A stretch of 27,034 nt of DNA. It comes from a virus. A program made the translations under genes and the position numbers. Of the stretch, positions 14,316-21,423 are shown in pieces; the first letter of the stretch is position 1, and every line of letters starts with the position of its first letter. The stretch lies in IMG/VR virus record IMGVR_UViG_3300036407_000018, positions 1 through 27,034 of that record; one strand, given 5' to 3'. Below the pieces are notes generated by a model, which worked only from the letters and a program-made list of their open reading frames with translations, was not told the DNA's origin and made no database searches.

Positions 14316-15151
14316 CGCGCTCCTTTCGTTAGGCGCGACTTCAACGCCGCGAGGACGCGGACCTGCACTTCCTCCGGGGCCTCGGCGACGGCTTCCGCAA
14401 ATTCGTTCGCGACCAGGAGCCGCATTTTCGGCGAGAGCTTGTCCCACCTGGAGAAGCGGACGCGCAGCGCATTGATGCCGCGGTGAAACAGATCGAGCTG
14501 GTCCGCGCCGGACTGCCCGCTGTTTCTTCCCTGCTGAGTCGCGACGTATCCGGCGACGCCATTGATGGCGTAGCCGAGGCAAAGCTCGCCGCTGAGGATC
14601 TCCGGCTCGAGGATCTTCTTCGCCTCCGGATGTTTCGCGAAAAGCTTGTGGACCTCTTTCGCTTGGAAAAACAAAGCGCGGCTGACTCCCGCCTGCCGCG
14701 CTATGCCTTCCGCCGATCCACTCGATAGTACATTTTGTGTACTATCGAGCTTTTGAGGCACTTGTACGTTGGCCGCGTTCGGAATCAGGTTGCCAACGCG
14801 ACGATGCCGACTCTCGACTACCATCGCTTCGAAGAGCGGATAGGCGAGGTAAGCGAGCGCCGATTTCGAGTGATGCCGGCGCTGGAGAAGTGATTGGACG
14901 ATGATCGTCGCTGCGTCAGCACTCGAGGCGCGTTTGATCGGCACTTCGGCGAGGTCGATCGCGAGCGCGACCTTTAGCCGAATGCGGCCATTCATGACGC
15001 GGTTTTTCTCGTCGACGATGAGCGCGTCATCGATCCCGCGCTCGACGATATCGTTCGCCATCGAAGTCATCAGCTCCGACTCCGGATCGGGCATCTGCGC
15101 GAGCAGCGGGTGAAGGCGGAGTGAATCTGTGGCGACGATTTCGACGGTCAT
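14312..15151 (-). CDS. ParB/Srx-domain protein
   Basis: The ATG at 15151 overlaps the preceding stop by 4 nt. The product has 279 residues. Residues 5-85 form a ParB N-terminal domain (MTSMANDIVERGIDDALIVD, MNGRIRLKVALAIDLAEVPI), including the NGRIR element corresponding to the usual GxxR box that binds CTP. Residues 145-170 (GIARQAGVSRALFFQAKEVH) look like a helix-turn-helix. The C-terminal part is helical. ParB-like proteins load on DNA as clamps. In an element with a transposase it may act as regulator, DNA-end clamp or segregation factor. No ParA is visible. Confidence 0.82.
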   Translation of the reverse strand: MTVEIVATDSLRLHPLLAQMPDPESELMTSMANDIVERGIDDALIVDEKNRVMNGRIRLKVALAIDLAEVPIKRASSADAATIIVQSLLQRRHHSKSALAYLAYPLFEAMVVESRHRRVGNLIPNAANVQVPQKLDSTQNVLSSGSAEGIARQAGVSRALFFQAKEVHKLFAKHPEAKKILEPEILSGELCLGYAINGVAGYVATQQGRNSGQSGADQLDLFHRGINALRVRFSRWDKLSPKMRLLVANEFAEAVAEAPEEVQVRVLAALKSRLTKGAR

Positions 15152-15369
15152 GATTTTTCGGCGAGCATGTCTCCGAGCACGAGTTGCGAGGCCTCCGCTT
15201 GGCGATAGTGCGCGGCGGTGATTCGGCTTTGTTCCGCTTCTGCCGGCGCCGCGATAAGCGCGATGCCTTCAAGCAGGCGGATGCGATCGGAAATCTGTGG
15301 AAGAGACGGAATCGTTGTCGCCGCCTGCTTGGCGACGAAGTCGAGGAGTTTGCGCTCGCCCGCCGTCAT
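15148..15369 (-). CDS. Small hypothetical protein (73 aa)
   Basis: I chose the ATG at 15369 (MTAGERKLLDFVAKQAATTI), overlapping the Ner-like stop as ATGA; the long frame upstream is a shadow. The product is helical and contains PSLPQISDRIRLLEGIALIA. No family recognised. It lies between two DNA-binding proteins at the head of the early operon. Confidence 0.6.
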   Translation of the reverse strand: MTAGERKLLDFVAKQAATTIPSLPQISDRIRLLEGIALIAAPAEAEQSRITAAHYRQAEASQLVLGDMLAEKS

Positions 15370-15566
15370 AGCGAGATGCCGAGCACGGCGGCGATTTCTT
15401 TCCGAAGCAGGGGGAAAACGTTGTTGTTGATCGCCGTGCTGACGGATGCGCGCGGCCGATTCAACCGCCCCGCTAGCCAATCGACAGTCTTGCCACGCCG
15501 GATCAGCGCGATTTTGACTTTCTGATCGAAAGTTTCTTCTTGTCCGGCTGGTGCAATCTGTGGCAT
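15366..15566 (-). CDS. Ner-like helix-turn-helix regulator, first gene of the leftward operon
   Basis: The frame could start at a GTG at 15611, but I prefer the ATG at 15566. It leaves 69 nt for the control region, and the best leftward promoter (-10 at 15599-15604) would place transcription start near 15,592. The 66-residue product has a lambda-repressor-type fold (FDQKVKIALIRRGKTVDWLA, then RLNRPRASVSTAINNN). Mu Ner and Cro-type proteins at this place repress early and repressor transcription. No strong ribosome binding site is seen at either start. Confidence 0.7.
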   Translation of the reverse strand: MPQIAPAGQEETFDQKVKIALIRRGKTVDWLAGRLNRPRASVSTAINNNVFPLLRKEIAAVLGISL

Positions 15567-15582
15567 TGATCGACGGCGTTGG

Positions 15583-15642
15583 TTGATAAACGTTGACCAG
15601 TAGACGTTCACTAAGCCGACCCGTCAACGACAAAAGTGAACG
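15583..15642. promoter_or_regulatory. Divergent control region with nested inverted repeats (operator candidate)
   Basis: Between the Ner-like and XRE genes, GTTCACT (15606-15612) and AGTGAAC (15635-15641) are perfect reverse complements. GTTGAC (15592-15597) and GTCAAC (15623-15628) form a second, interleaved pair, and TTGATAAACGTTGACC carries a further GTTGA copy. Such nested half-sites fit binding of the two helix-turn-helix regulators. The outer half-site overlaps the GTG start of the XRE gene. Strand assignment and use as operators are inference. Confidence 0.6.
15599..15627 (-). promoter_or_regulatory. Candidate leftward early promoter
   Basis: On the minus strand, TTGACG at 15627-15622 (5 of 6 to the sigma-70 -35 box) lies 17 nt from TCTACT at 15604-15599 (4 of 6 to the -10 box). 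It points into the early operon and falls between the inverted repeats, so a bound regulator would block it. Host sigma-factor preferences are unknown. Confidence 0.4.
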
Positions 15643-16112
15643 AAAGTGAGAAATTCTCTGCCCGCCTGAAGCGCTGGCGCGCGCGAGTGGATCTCTCCCA
15701 ACCGAAGGCGGCCAAGCTCCTAAAAATCGGCCGCACCTACTATTCGGAGCTCGAGAACGGCCGTGAGCCAGGAAAGTTCCTGAAGATGAAGTTTGACGCG
15801 ATTGAACGCGCAGGCGTCGACTATATCAACAGGAGTCTACAATCTCTCGAATCAGCGGAGCCGGATCGGCGGCAACTTGCCGAGATGCTGGATCGGCACT
15901 ATTCGGCGCAAAACCCCGTAGTAGAGGGTATGACCGGCGACACCGTGCAAGATCCGGCCGGCGAGTATGGGATGATGAAAAAGATCATCAAGATCGCGGA
16001 GGAAGGAACTCCACAGCAGAAGGCGCTGGTCAATGACTTCCTCGACAGCGTGTGTAAACAACTCGGAATCGCAAAACGGGCACCGGGCAACTCCGTAGAA
16101 CAAAAAGGGTGA
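15636..16112 (+). CDS. XRE-family repressor
   Basis: The GTG at 15636 is the only usable early start, and it lacks a clear ribosome binding site. The product has 158 residues. Residues 7-60 (FSARLKRWRARVDLSQPKAA, KIGRTYYSELENG) are a helix-turn-helix of the XRE type. The rest has a helical region (MLDRHYSAQNPVV) and a C-terminal helix (KKIIKIAEEGTPQQKALVND), with no peptidase residues of the LexA/CI kind. It diverges from the early operon and should be the maintenance repressor. As its start overlaps a candidate half-site, it may regulate itself. The absence of a cleavable domain suggests induction by some other route than LexA-type self-cleavage. Confidence 0.8.
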   Translation: MNESEKFSARLKRWRARVDLSQPKAAKLLKIGRTYYSELENGREPGKFLKMKFDAIERAGVDYINRSLQSLESAEPDRRQLAEMLDRHYSAQNPVVEGMTGDTVQDPAGEYGMMKKIIKIAEEGTPQQKALVNDFLDSVCKQLGIAKRAPGNSVEQKG

Positions 16113-16122
16113 GCGCCTTTTT

Positions 16123-16518
16123 ATGAAAAGCAAAATCGTAATTGCAGCCGGCCTCATGCTGCTAGCGGGCGCGGCTAGCGCCGCGCCGACAAAGCAGGAA
16201 ATTGCCCGTGCGCGGTTCGAGCCGCTGCCGAGCAACTACGAAGCTCGCGCGCGTGAGTTCATCGGGATCACGCTGAAAGATCCGTATAGCGCCGTCTATG
16301 AGTTCCGCCCGCCGCTAAAGGGCTGGTGGCAGGATGGCTGGGCTGCCGGCCATCGAAAGCATTTTGCCTGGATCATCCCAGTGACTGTAAACGCGAAGAA
16401 TAGCTACGGCGCCTACGCAGGTCGCCAGTTTTATTGGTTGGCGTGGAAGGACGGACAAATGGTCAGTGTGACGAACATGTTCATGCTGAAACGAGCGGGC
16501 TTTGTGGGCGCGCGGTGA
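16123..16518 (+). CDS. Secreted hypothetical protein
   Basis: The ATG at 16123 has GGGTGAG upstream. Residues 1-20 (MKSKIVIAAGLMLLAGAASA) are a Sec signal peptide with an ASA cleavage site. The mature part of about 111 residues is rich in aromatics (FRPPLKGWWQDGWAAGHRKH, GAYAGRQFYWLAWKDG) and reads as a small beta-rich periplasmic or outer-surface protein. No family recognised. As it directly follows the repressor it may be expressed in the lysogen, so it could be a surface-altering or exclusion protein. That is inference from position only. Confidence 0.72.
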   Translation: MKSKIVIAAGLMLLAGAASAAPTKQEIARARFEPLPSNYEARAREFIGITLKDPYSAVYEFRPPLKGWWQDGWAAGHRKHFAWIIPVTVNAKNSYGAYAGRQFYWLAWKDGQMVSVTNMFMLKRAGFVGAR

Positions 16519-16537
16519 CTTCGCGCCGCTAATTTTC
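16507..16537 (+). terminator. Possible rho-independent terminator
   Basis: GGCGCG (16507-16512) and CGCGCC (16522-16527) can pair around a 9-nt loop, followed by GCTAATTTTC. The hairpin overlaps the stop of the secreted protein and would separate the repressor unit from the late genes. The T-run is short, so support is moderate. Confidence 0.4.
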
Positions 16538-16588
16538 TCTTGGATTCCTTCCCACGCTGATTAGTCGGCGGCGGCGGGAGTTTCTACG

Positions 16589-17083
16589 GTGCGAGCACGC
16601 ATGCTCGCGCTTTGTGTTTTAGCCCAGTCCGCGCCGCCGCCACTCTCCGCGGAGTGGCAGGGCGGATTGATCACGCTCGGCGTACTTGTCCTCATCGCGC
16701 TGAACATCTGGGACAAGGTGCGCCGCAAGCCGCCCCTCGAGGATATCTTCGCCACGAAGAAAGATTCAGAGGCGGCCGACGCGCGTTTCGAGCGCGAGTT
16801 GAAAGGCCTCGACGAGCGCACGGATCGCAAGCTCGAGGCGATGGAGCGCCGGCGCGAGCAGGGCGAAAAGGACAATCGCGACCTTCTGCATCGCGAGATC
16901 GCGGGCATCAAAGAATTTATCAGCGATCGCATCAGCGAGAATCGCGAGAGTAACGCCAGCCAGTTCGGCGAGATGAACGGCCGCATCAGCGCGCTGACCA
17001 CTTCATTCCAGGGGCTCTCGAACGACCTCATGCACCAGGTCGGCCGGCTCGAAGGCCGCACCGAGAAGATTTCGAAGGCATGA
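16589..17083 (+). CDS. Mu gp25-like membrane-anchored coiled-coil protein (DUF2730-like)
   Basis: The GTG at 16589 has GGGAG 8 nt upstream; an ATG at 16601 is the alternative. The 164-residue product has one membrane segment (ITLGVLVLIALNIW, about 28-42). A long charged coiled coil follows from residue 50 to the end (RFERELKGLDERTDRKLEAM, IKEFISDRISENRESNASQF). This topology and the place upstream of the gp26- and gp27-like genes match the small DUF2730-type gene of Mu-like phages. Function in Mu is unclear; some of these proteins have been suggested to take part in lysis. Confidence 0.7.
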   Translation: MRARMLALCVLAQSAPPPLSAEWQGGLITLGVLVLIALNIWDKVRRKPPLEDIFATKKDSEAADARFERELKGLDERTDRKLEAMERRREQGEKDNRDLLHREIAGIKEFISDRISENRESNASQFGEMNGRISALTTSFQGLSNDLMHQVGRLEGRTEKISKA

Positions 17084-17352
17084 GCGAGCAGCAACAACAA
17101 CAGGAGCGGCGCGAAGAATGCCGGCGAGAAGTGCTCGCATTCCTGGCGGATCGCAGCGTGCTCGCTTTCCGCGCTGAGACGATCCGGAACAAGCTCGCGC
17201 GCGAGCATCAATTTTCTCTCGATGAAATCAACGCCGCCCTGGAGTTCCAGATCAGCGGAGGCCGCGTCACGCGGGAGCCAGATCCGGACGGAGCAACGCC
17301 GTTCTACAAGGTGACCCGCGAGGGAATCCTGCATCACGAGCGCACGCCATGA
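17080..17352 (+). CDS. Mu gp26-like winged-helix protein
   Basis: The ATG at 17080 overlaps the preceding stop by 4 nt. After a Gln-rich start, residues 10-85 (RREECRREVLAFLADRSVLA, ALEFQISGGRVTREPDPDGA) follow the pattern of the short winged-helix family found next to gp27 in Mu-like phages (VpaChn25-type). Such genes lie just before the small terminase, although here a set of exported proteins intervenes. A packaging- or regulation-related DNA-binding role is likely but not shown. Confidence 0.7.
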   Translation: MSEQQQQQERREECRREVLAFLADRSVLAFRAETIRNKLAREHQFSLDEINAALEFQISGGRVTREPDPDGATPFYKVTREGILHHERTP

Positions 17353-17588
17353 TAAAGTCACTCTACGTTGAGGGCGGGCTTTACACGGTCATTGCGATGG
17401 GTGCGCCGTGGCTCGAGCTGCTCCGCGGCGACGCCGATTTAACGGGCCGTTCCGTCGCCGCCACTGCCATCGCGTCGCTCGTGGCCGGCGCGACCGCGCT
17501 GAAAGCGTTCCTCTCCACTTCGTACTCTCGCGCCACCGGTGACGCGCTTCTCGTGCGCGATCCACGGCCTAACGAAACGCCGTCATAG
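17349..17588 (+). CDS. Holin-like small membrane protein
   Basis: The ATG at 17349 overlaps the preceding stop by 4 nt. The 79-residue product has two possible membrane segments (GGLYTVIAMGAPWLELL and SVAATAIASLVAGATALKAF) and a short charged C-terminus. Size, topology and place before two lipoproteins recall a holin in a lysis cassette. No endolysin gene is seen, so the call is tentative. Confidence 0.55.
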   Translation: MIKSLYVEGGLYTVIAMGAPWLELLRGDADLTGRSVAATAIASLVAGATALKAFLSTSYSRATGDALLVRDPRPNETPS

Positions 17589-17602
17589 CCTCTTCTCCGC
17601 AG

Positions 17603-17812
17603 ATGTACTACCTCATTCTTCTCGTCACGCTCGCGCTCCTCAGCGCGTGCGCGCGATCGCAGCGCCCGCCGCGCGATCACGATGACTGGCGCACGCGTCC
17701 AGCTGACGGCCCTGACACGTCACAGGTGGTCTACTTCGAAGACGGGGAATGGCGCACAAACTTCGGCCCGGTCCCGCCGGGCTACGACCTCCGTCAACCA
17801 CCGCAGCAGTAA
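17603..17812 (+). CDS. Small lipoprotein (o-spanin-like size)
   Basis: The ATG at 17603 starts a 69-residue product with a signal peptide MYYLILLVTLALLSAC ending in a lipobox (LSAC), so the mature protein would carry lipid on Cys16. The mature part is polar and Pro-rich (QPPRDHDDWRTRPADGPDTS) and contains VVYFEDGEWRTNFGPVPPGY. It resembles outer-membrane spanin subunits in size and lipidation, and it follows the holin-like gene. No i-spanin partner is certain; the coiled-coil gene at 16,589 is a candidate. Confidence 0.6.
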   Translation: MYYLILLVTLALLSACARSQRPPRDHDDWRTRPADGPDTSQVVYFEDGEWRTNFGPVPPGYDLRQPPQQ

Positions 17813-17842
17813 ATCAAACTCGTCACGTCCGCACTCTCGATT

Positions 17843-18274
17843 ATGAAAACCCTCACACTCCTCCTCGCCTCCGCCGTCGCGCTGCTCTCTCTCTCGAGTT
17901 GCGCCACGAATGGTGGCTCCAGCGACCCGAATCTCTACCTCCGCAGTGGCAGCGCTGTCGCGTGCACCGGTTTGCTCATCGGTGTGAAGCCGGAGAAACG
18001 AACGCAGCTGGCCGTAAATCTCGCAGCCACCGCGGAGGTCCTTGAGTCACTGAGCGTATCTTCCTTGCCGGACCCGGAGGCGTTGCGTCAGCTGCTCATC
18101 ACCGCGCTGCCACACAGCGCTGACTACACGCTGATCGTTAATTCGGTCTCGGCGTTTTACCGCAGCGTCTGGCCGCAGCTCCAGCAGGGCCCGCCGCTGG
18201 CCTCTGCGGCCCTGCGCCAGATCGCGCTCGGGCTCCGGGATGCCGCGTTTCCCTATCTGCCGCCTGGTCGTTAG
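17843..18274 (+). CDS. Lipoprotein, hypothetical (143 aa)
   Basis: The ATG at 17843 begins a signal peptide with a lipobox, LSLSSC at 15-20, so Cys20 would be lipidated. The mature part is helical and hydrophobic in places (AVACTGLLIGVKPEKRTQLA, ALPHSADYTLIVNSVSAFYR) and ends in Pro-Gly. No family recognised. It is the second lipoprotein in the cluster of exported proteins. Confidence 0.65.
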   Translation: MKTLTLLLASAVALLSLSSCATNGGSSDPNLYLRSGSAVACTGLLIGVKPEKRTQLAVNLAATAEVLESLSVSSLPDPEALRQLLITALPHSADYTLIVNSVSAFYRSVWPQLQQGPPLASAALRQIALGLRDAAFPYLPPGR

Positions 18275-18320
18275 GCCCCTGGCTGCGCCTGCCGTGAGGA
18301 AATTACTCGCCACATACACC

Positions 18321-18779
18321 ATGAAAACAACTCGCCTCATCTCCGTTCTCACCGCGCTCGCCGCGTGCACGCTCCTGCTCGTCTCTCCCGGGCAGGCGCA
18401 ACAATCGTCTTCGAAGAAAAATGCCGCTAAATCGGCCGCCGCTGTCACTTCCGAGCAGCCGGCCTTGCCACAGACGATCCCGATCGTCCGGACTGGACCT
18501 ATTCCGTTCGCGTGGGACGCGTCGCCCAGTGAAGGCGTAACGGAATATCGATTCTTCGCTGACGGTAGCCAACTCGCCACCGTGTCGGCGAATGCGACCA
18601 TCTTTACAATCGAGGCCGGCCTTACTGTGGGTGAACACACCGTCGAGGTGCGCGCCTGGAATGGATTTGAGGAGAGCGAGCCCGGGCAGTGCGTCCTGAC
18701 ATTTCGCGTTGTCTCGAGGCCGTTGATGACTCAGACGCTGCGCATCACGAACATCGGCGCCGGCAAGCCAGGCCGATAG
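18321..18779 (+). CDS. Exported protein with an Ig/FN3-like domain
   Basis: I chose the ATG at 18321 (MKTTRLISVLTALAACTLLL); the frame upstream has no sensible start. Residues 1-26 form a Sec signal peptide (SPGQA). A Ser- and Lys-rich linker follows, then a beta-sandwich-like domain at about 55-140 with TGPIPFAWDASPSEGVTEYR and GLTVGEHTVEVRAWNG, a typical FN3/Ig-like pattern. In phages such domains bind carbohydrate or decorate surfaces. With a signal peptide it would act in the envelope. The product has 152 residues. Confidence 0.68.
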   Translation: MKTTRLISVLTALAACTLLLVSPGQAQQSSSKKNAAKSAAAVTSEQPALPQTIPIVRTGPIPFAWDASPSEGVTEYRFFADGSQLATVSANATIFTIEAGLTVGEHTVEVRAWNGFEESEPGQCVLTFRVVSRPLMTQTLRITNIGAGKPGR

Positions 18780-18785
18780 CGAGTG

Positions 18786-19274
18786 ATGAAAGCATTCTGC
18801 GTTCTTTTGCTTGTTGTCGCTGCGCTTGGCGAAGCGCGGGCGCAGTCGCTCATACATGGAAAGGATCCGGCCGGAAGCGCGGCGTCTTCGAATCCAGTCG
18901 TCATCGGTGGCGTCGGCTCGACGGGGCAGGCCGTGAAGCTAAAGCTGAACGATGACGGCACTTTGGAAATTGGCGGCATCAGCCTGGGCGACGTCACTGT
19001 TAGCCAGGCCGGCGCGGCGAACGCGGCGGGCAGCCAGGTTGCTGCCTCGACCACAGCCGGGACGCTGGTCGTCGCGCGGGCGACGCGTCGCACCTGCCTC
19101 GTCCGAAACCTGGACGCGGCGATCACGGTGTATATCGGGCCGGCGGGAGTAAGTGTGAACAATGGTATGCCGATCCGACCCGGTGAATCGGTCGTGGTCT
19201 CCGCGGTGACGCTTTGGCAGGTCATTGCCGCTTCGGGGGCGCCCATAGTGGCAACGCTCGATGAGTATGATTAA
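18786..19274 (+). CDS. Exported hypothetical protein preceding the tail-spike-like gene
   Basis: The frame could start at a GTG at 18783, but the ATG at 18786 is preferred. Residues 1-20 (MKAFCVLLLVVAALGEARAQ) are a signal peptide. The 162-residue product is beta-rich, with ISLGDVTVSQAGAANAAGSQ and a late part (NLDAAITVYIGPAGVSVNNG, IRPGESVVVSAVTLW) that resembles small phage head or fibre-associated proteins. It overlaps the next gene by 14 nt. Function unknown. Confidence 0.66.
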   Translation: MKAFCVLLLVVAALGEARAQSLIHGKDPAGSAASSNPVVIGGVGSTGQAVKLKLNDDGTLEIGGISLGDVTVSQAGAANAAGSQVAASTTAGTLVVARATRRTCLVRNLDAAITVYIGPAGVSVNNGMPIRPGESVVVSAVTLWQVIAASGAPIVATLDEYD

Positions 19275-20628
19275 ACATCTTCTCTCCCTTCCAGGCCTTG
19301 TGGCACTGATCTGCGCGCCGGCGTTCGCGGTGAGTCCAATCATGGGCGGCGGTGGTGGTGGCGGCGCTGTCGATTCGGTAAACGGGCAAACGGGCACCGT
19401 TGTGCTCCCGCTTTCGTCAACGCTTTACCCGGAATCGTTCGGCGCAGTCGGTGACGGCACCACGGATGACACGGCTGCGATTCAGGCTGCGATCAATGCA
19501 GCGCAGAGCAGCGGGAAGGCGCTGGAGTTCGCGGCTAAGACCTACAAAACGACGGCCACGCTCAATATCACCTCCGCTTTCATCTTCCGCGGGCAGGGCA
19601 TGGCTACGATCATTCAAAGCACCTTCGCCACCGGCGACGTGATCCACGTCGAGCCGACCGCGCCACCGTCTTCGACCGGGCTGACCGACATCGGCGGGGT
19701 GCGGAACATGGTCTTCAGAGATTTCAAAATGGCGTCAACCGTGACTCGCACCAGTGGCTACGCGATCGGGACGCTCTACACGACGAATATGCTGCTGCAG
19801 AACATCGAGATCGGCGACTTCGATCTTGATCCCACGCACACGCTCCCGTTCTTCGGCGGGGTGTCGCTTTTAGTGCAGGGCGCGTTTCACATGAATCAGT
19901 GTCGTATCTACTCGCGCGCGACCGGCGTCGCGATCTCCGGGAGTAACACTTACAATTTCTTTCGGTTCGATGGGATCATCGATGGTCAATCAAAGATCTG
20001 GAGTAACTCCGCGTCGACAACGTCAGTCGGGGTCCTGATCGGCGGATCAACCGGCGGCGTGGTGGTCGCCGACTCGGACATCTGCGAGTGGGGGGAAGGT
20101 ATCCGCGTTGACACTTCTCTGAGCGGCGAGACGAACCGCGAGTTCTTCATGAACGGCGCATTCCTTGACAACAATGTGGTGAATGGGCTGGTCGTTACTG
20201 CGGACAGCCTCACGCTGCTCGAGTGCAATGACATGTGGGCGGCGGGTAACGGCAGAACGAACAATGCCGGCACCGGCGTGTCTCTGGCTGGCCCCACACG
20301 CGCCACGATCAGTGGCGGACGCATCTATGCTAACGAGACTTATGGCTTAACGGTTGACTCCGGTGTGCAGCTCCTGATGACGGGCGTCAACCTGTACGGC
20401 CACGGCTCCTACGGGATCTACCTTCTCTCCGGGAGCGTCGCGACCCTCGCCGGGAACGACCTCACCGGGAACACCGGCGCGTGCGTGCACATGGCCTCGG
20501 GCGTGCTCGCGGTGACGCTGAGCGGAAACAATCTGCAGACCGGAAACCCGATTGTCACCGGCGATATCCCAACCTACTTCAAAGCGTCGGGCAATCTCGG
20601 CTACGCCGACGCGGACGTTCACCCGTGA
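19261..20628 (+). CDS. Pectate-lyase-fold (right-handed beta-helix) tail-spike-like protein
   Basis: The ATG at 19261 overlaps the preceding stop by 14 nt; an ATG at 19267 is the alternative. The 455-residue product has a signal peptide (MSMIKHLLSLPGLVALICAP, cleavage near AFA) and a Gly run at 29-35. Then come VNGQTGTVVLP and YPESFGAVGDGTTDDTAAIQ (56-75), the hallmark entry to a pectate-lyase-like beta-helix. The remaining coils show repeated G/N turns. Phage proteins of this fold are tail spikes that bind or cleave surface polysaccharide. A Sec signal is unusual for a tail protein, which assembles in the cytoplasm. Enzyme activity is not shown by any motif I can see. Confidence 0.8.
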   Translation: MSMIKHLLSLPGLVALICAPAFAVSPIMGGGGGGGAVDSVNGQTGTVVLPLSSTLYPESFGAVGDGTTDDTAAIQAAINAAQSSGKALEFAAKTYKTTATLNITSAFIFRGQGMATIIQSTFATGDVIHVEPTAPPSSTGLTDIGGVRNMVFRDFKMASTVTRTSGYAIGTLYTTNMLLQNIEIGDFDLDPTHTLPFFGGVSLLVQGAFHMNQCRIYSRATGVAISGSNTYNFFRFDGIIDGQSKIWSNSASTTSVGVLIGGSTGGVVVADSDICEWGEGIRVDTSLSGETNREFFMNGAFLDNNVVNGLVVTADSLTLLECNDMWAAGNGRTNNAGTGVSLAGPTRATISGGRIYANETYGLTVDSGVQLLMTGVNLYGHGSYGIYLLSGSVATLAGNDLTGNTGACVHMASGVLAVTLSGNNLQTGNPIVTGDIPTYFKASGNLGYADADVHP

Positions 20629-20640
20629 GCCCTCCCATTC

Positions 20641-21309
20641 GTGAGTGAAAGCGCCCGTAAGGGCAAGATCGCGAGCCTGCCGGCGCAGATCCGCGAGGAG
20701 GTAAATCAGCGGCTGTATAACGGCGAGCAGGCGCCGCAGATCCTGCCGTGGCTCAACGCGCATCCGGACGTCCTCCGCGTCCTTGATGAACGCTGGGGTG
20801 AGCAACCGGTCTCGCCGCAAAATTTGAGCGAATGGCGCAACGGCGGTTACAGGGACTGGCTGAAGCGCAACGACCGCGTTCATGCGCTGCGCACGCTGAG
20901 CGATTACTCGCTGAAGCTGGCGCAGGCTGCCGGTGGATCCATCAGCGAAGGCGCGGCCGCGATCGCGGGTGGGCGTATCCTCGAATTGCTCGAGCGCTCC
21001 GCTGAATCGCTGGATGATGAAAGTGATGTCAGCGACGCGCGGATTGATCCGGACGAATTAGTGAAGTCGCTGGTCGCGCTGCGACGCACCGAGATCATGC
21101 AGAAGAAGGTCGATCAAAACACGATCGTGCTTGGCCAGCGAGATCGTCAGCTCGCACTCGAGGAGCAGCGGTTTCAATACCGCACGGTCGAGAAGTTCTT
21201 CGATTTCTACGAGGACCAGCGCGCGAAAGAGATCCTGGAAAGCGACGCGCCGCGTCCCGTGCAGATGGATCAAATGGTGCAGCTGATGTTCGGAGCGAAG
21301 CCTGGCTAA
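20641..21309 (+). CDS. Mu gp27-like small terminase (DUF3486)
   Basis: The GTG at 20641 begins SESARKGKIASLPAQIREEV. The next part, NQRLYNGEQAPQILPWLNAH, is the typical start of DUF3486 proteins, followed by a helix-turn-helix (PVSPQNLSEWRNGGYRDWLK). The C-terminal half is a long coiled coil. The product has 222 residues, a normal size for the family. Its place directly before the large terminase genes fits the small subunit, which recognises phage DNA and stimulates the large subunit. In Mu the initial cleavage is near the phage left end. Confidence 0.83.
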   Translation: MSESARKGKIASLPAQIREEVNQRLYNGEQAPQILPWLNAHPDVLRVLDERWGEQPVSPQNLSEWRNGGYRDWLKRNDRVHALRTLSDYSLKLAQAAGGSISEGAAAIAGGRILELLERSAESLDDESDVSDARIDPDELVKSLVALRRTEIMQKKVDQNTIVLGQRDRQLALEEQRFQYRTVEKFFDFYEDQRAKEILESDAPRPVQMDQMVQLMFGAKPG

Positions 21310-21423
21310 CACTTTGCGCAAAACTGCCTGGCGGGGCGGGCGGCGACCTGGCCCTACGAGCGCTGCCGACCGATCCATCGGTGAACTCGTCCCGCACCGC
21401 CAGTGCAGCTGCGCGATTTAGGA

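Noticed and set aside
15583-15612. Rightward promoter for the XRE repressor (TTGATA with a box near TTCACT)
   Set aside because: The -10 match is only 3 of 6, so I could not support it, although some rightward promoter must exist.
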